From positions 602,375 to 666,374 of the forward strand of contig NZ_FNUY01000002.1 in NCBI RefSeq assembly GCF_900108245.1: 64,000 bases of DNA, given 5' to 3'. The translations under genes and the position numbers were made by a program. Of this stretch, positions 63,104-64,000 are shown in pieces. A model generated the notes under the pieces. That model searched no databases. It worked only from the letters and a program-made list of their open reading frames with translations, and was not told where the DNA came from. Every line of letters starts with the position of its first letter. The first letter of the stretch is position 1. The DNA comes from Allobosea lathyri (lineage in GTDB: Bacteria > Pseudomonadota > Alphaproteobacteria > Rhizobiales > Beijerinckiaceae).

Positions 63104-63114
63104 AATCAAAGACC

Positions 63115-63915
<801 letters not shown>

Positions 63916-63929
63916 GATCGTGGTCCCTC

Positions 63930-64000
63930 TCAACGTTTTTGGCCGGCGGCGAGGCGCTTCTCGACTGCTATCGAGTAGCGCGACATGCCCCAGCAACACA
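63930..64000 (-). CDS. Amino acid ABC transporter permease, C-terminus only (AapM-like)
   Basis: The window ends inside this minus-strand gene. The visible 22 residues, ending [21 protein letters not shown] before the stop, match the C-terminal tail of AapM-type permeases (...MSRYS...ER+L..G.KR). Its position directly before the AapP-like ATPase supports the call. Too short to show up as an independent frame. Confidence 0.75.
   Translation of the reverse strand, partial: CCWGMSRYSIAVEKRLAAGQKR

Overview
This GC-rich window looks like chromosome from an alphaproteobacterium of the order Hyphomicrobiales, most like Bosea or a close relative. The grounds are protein resemblance, the short general-stress proteins, a GAGCAT...CGAAAA...GTGG-type intergenic repeat, GGAAC-type stress promoters and palindromic intergenic elements. 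No 16S gene is present, so the genus is an inference.

Region 1 (1-20.9 kb) is a dense catabolic and transport block. It holds a luciferase-like monooxygenase (cut by the left edge), a LigT-type 2H phosphoesterase, a RidA imine deaminase coupled to a FAD amine oxidase, and a complete Dpp-type peptide/opine ABC transporter. A Gfo/Idh/MocA dehydrogenase and a second FAD oxidase follow, divergent from an IclR regulator. Next is a polar amino acid ABC transporter with a non-canonical argininosuccinate-lyase-like C-N lyase. A LacI regulator stands between that operon and an SDR/cyclase/FAD-oxidase operon. Two almost identical palindromes, one in front of each LacI-flanking operon, mark a shared regulon.

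Region 2 (20.9-29.2 kb) is an HxlR regulator divergent from a tight eight-gene operon: YcaC-like hydrolase, alpha/beta hydrolase, XapX, YtcJ amidohydrolase with a Cys/His tail, two DoxX-type membrane proteins, an MFS exporter and an alginate-export-type porin.

Region 3 (29.2-43.3 kb) is a stress block: a frameshifted DUF3008 gene, small hydrophilic proteins, the spoVR-yeaH-prkA operon, DUF982, Hsp20 and DUF1236 genes, and a PaoABC-type periplasmic aldehyde oxidoreductase. Several genes are preceded by GGAAC-N16/17-GGTT elements that resemble EcfG (general stress sigma factor) promoters. IS and gene remnants are scattered here.

Region 4 (43.7-57.9 kb) looks like an integrated accessory segment ending at the 3' end of guaA. 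It has an AlpA-like regulator, a TRAP transporter, a LysR regulator, hyuA/hyuB, an HpcH/HpaI aldolase, a uronate-dehydrogenase-like protein, a FAD oxidase pseudogene with at least four lesions, and a frameshifted IS1182-type element. Short direct repeats of the guaA 3' end lie at 20981, 43731 and 57882, which suggests one or two former islands.

Region 5 (57.9-64 kb) is housekeeping: guaA, an RsmB-type rRNA methyltransferase, a 46-residue lipoprotein, a periplasmic glycerophosphodiesterase, a small secreted protein, and the end of an Aap-type amino acid ABC operon (ATPase plus the tail of a permease).
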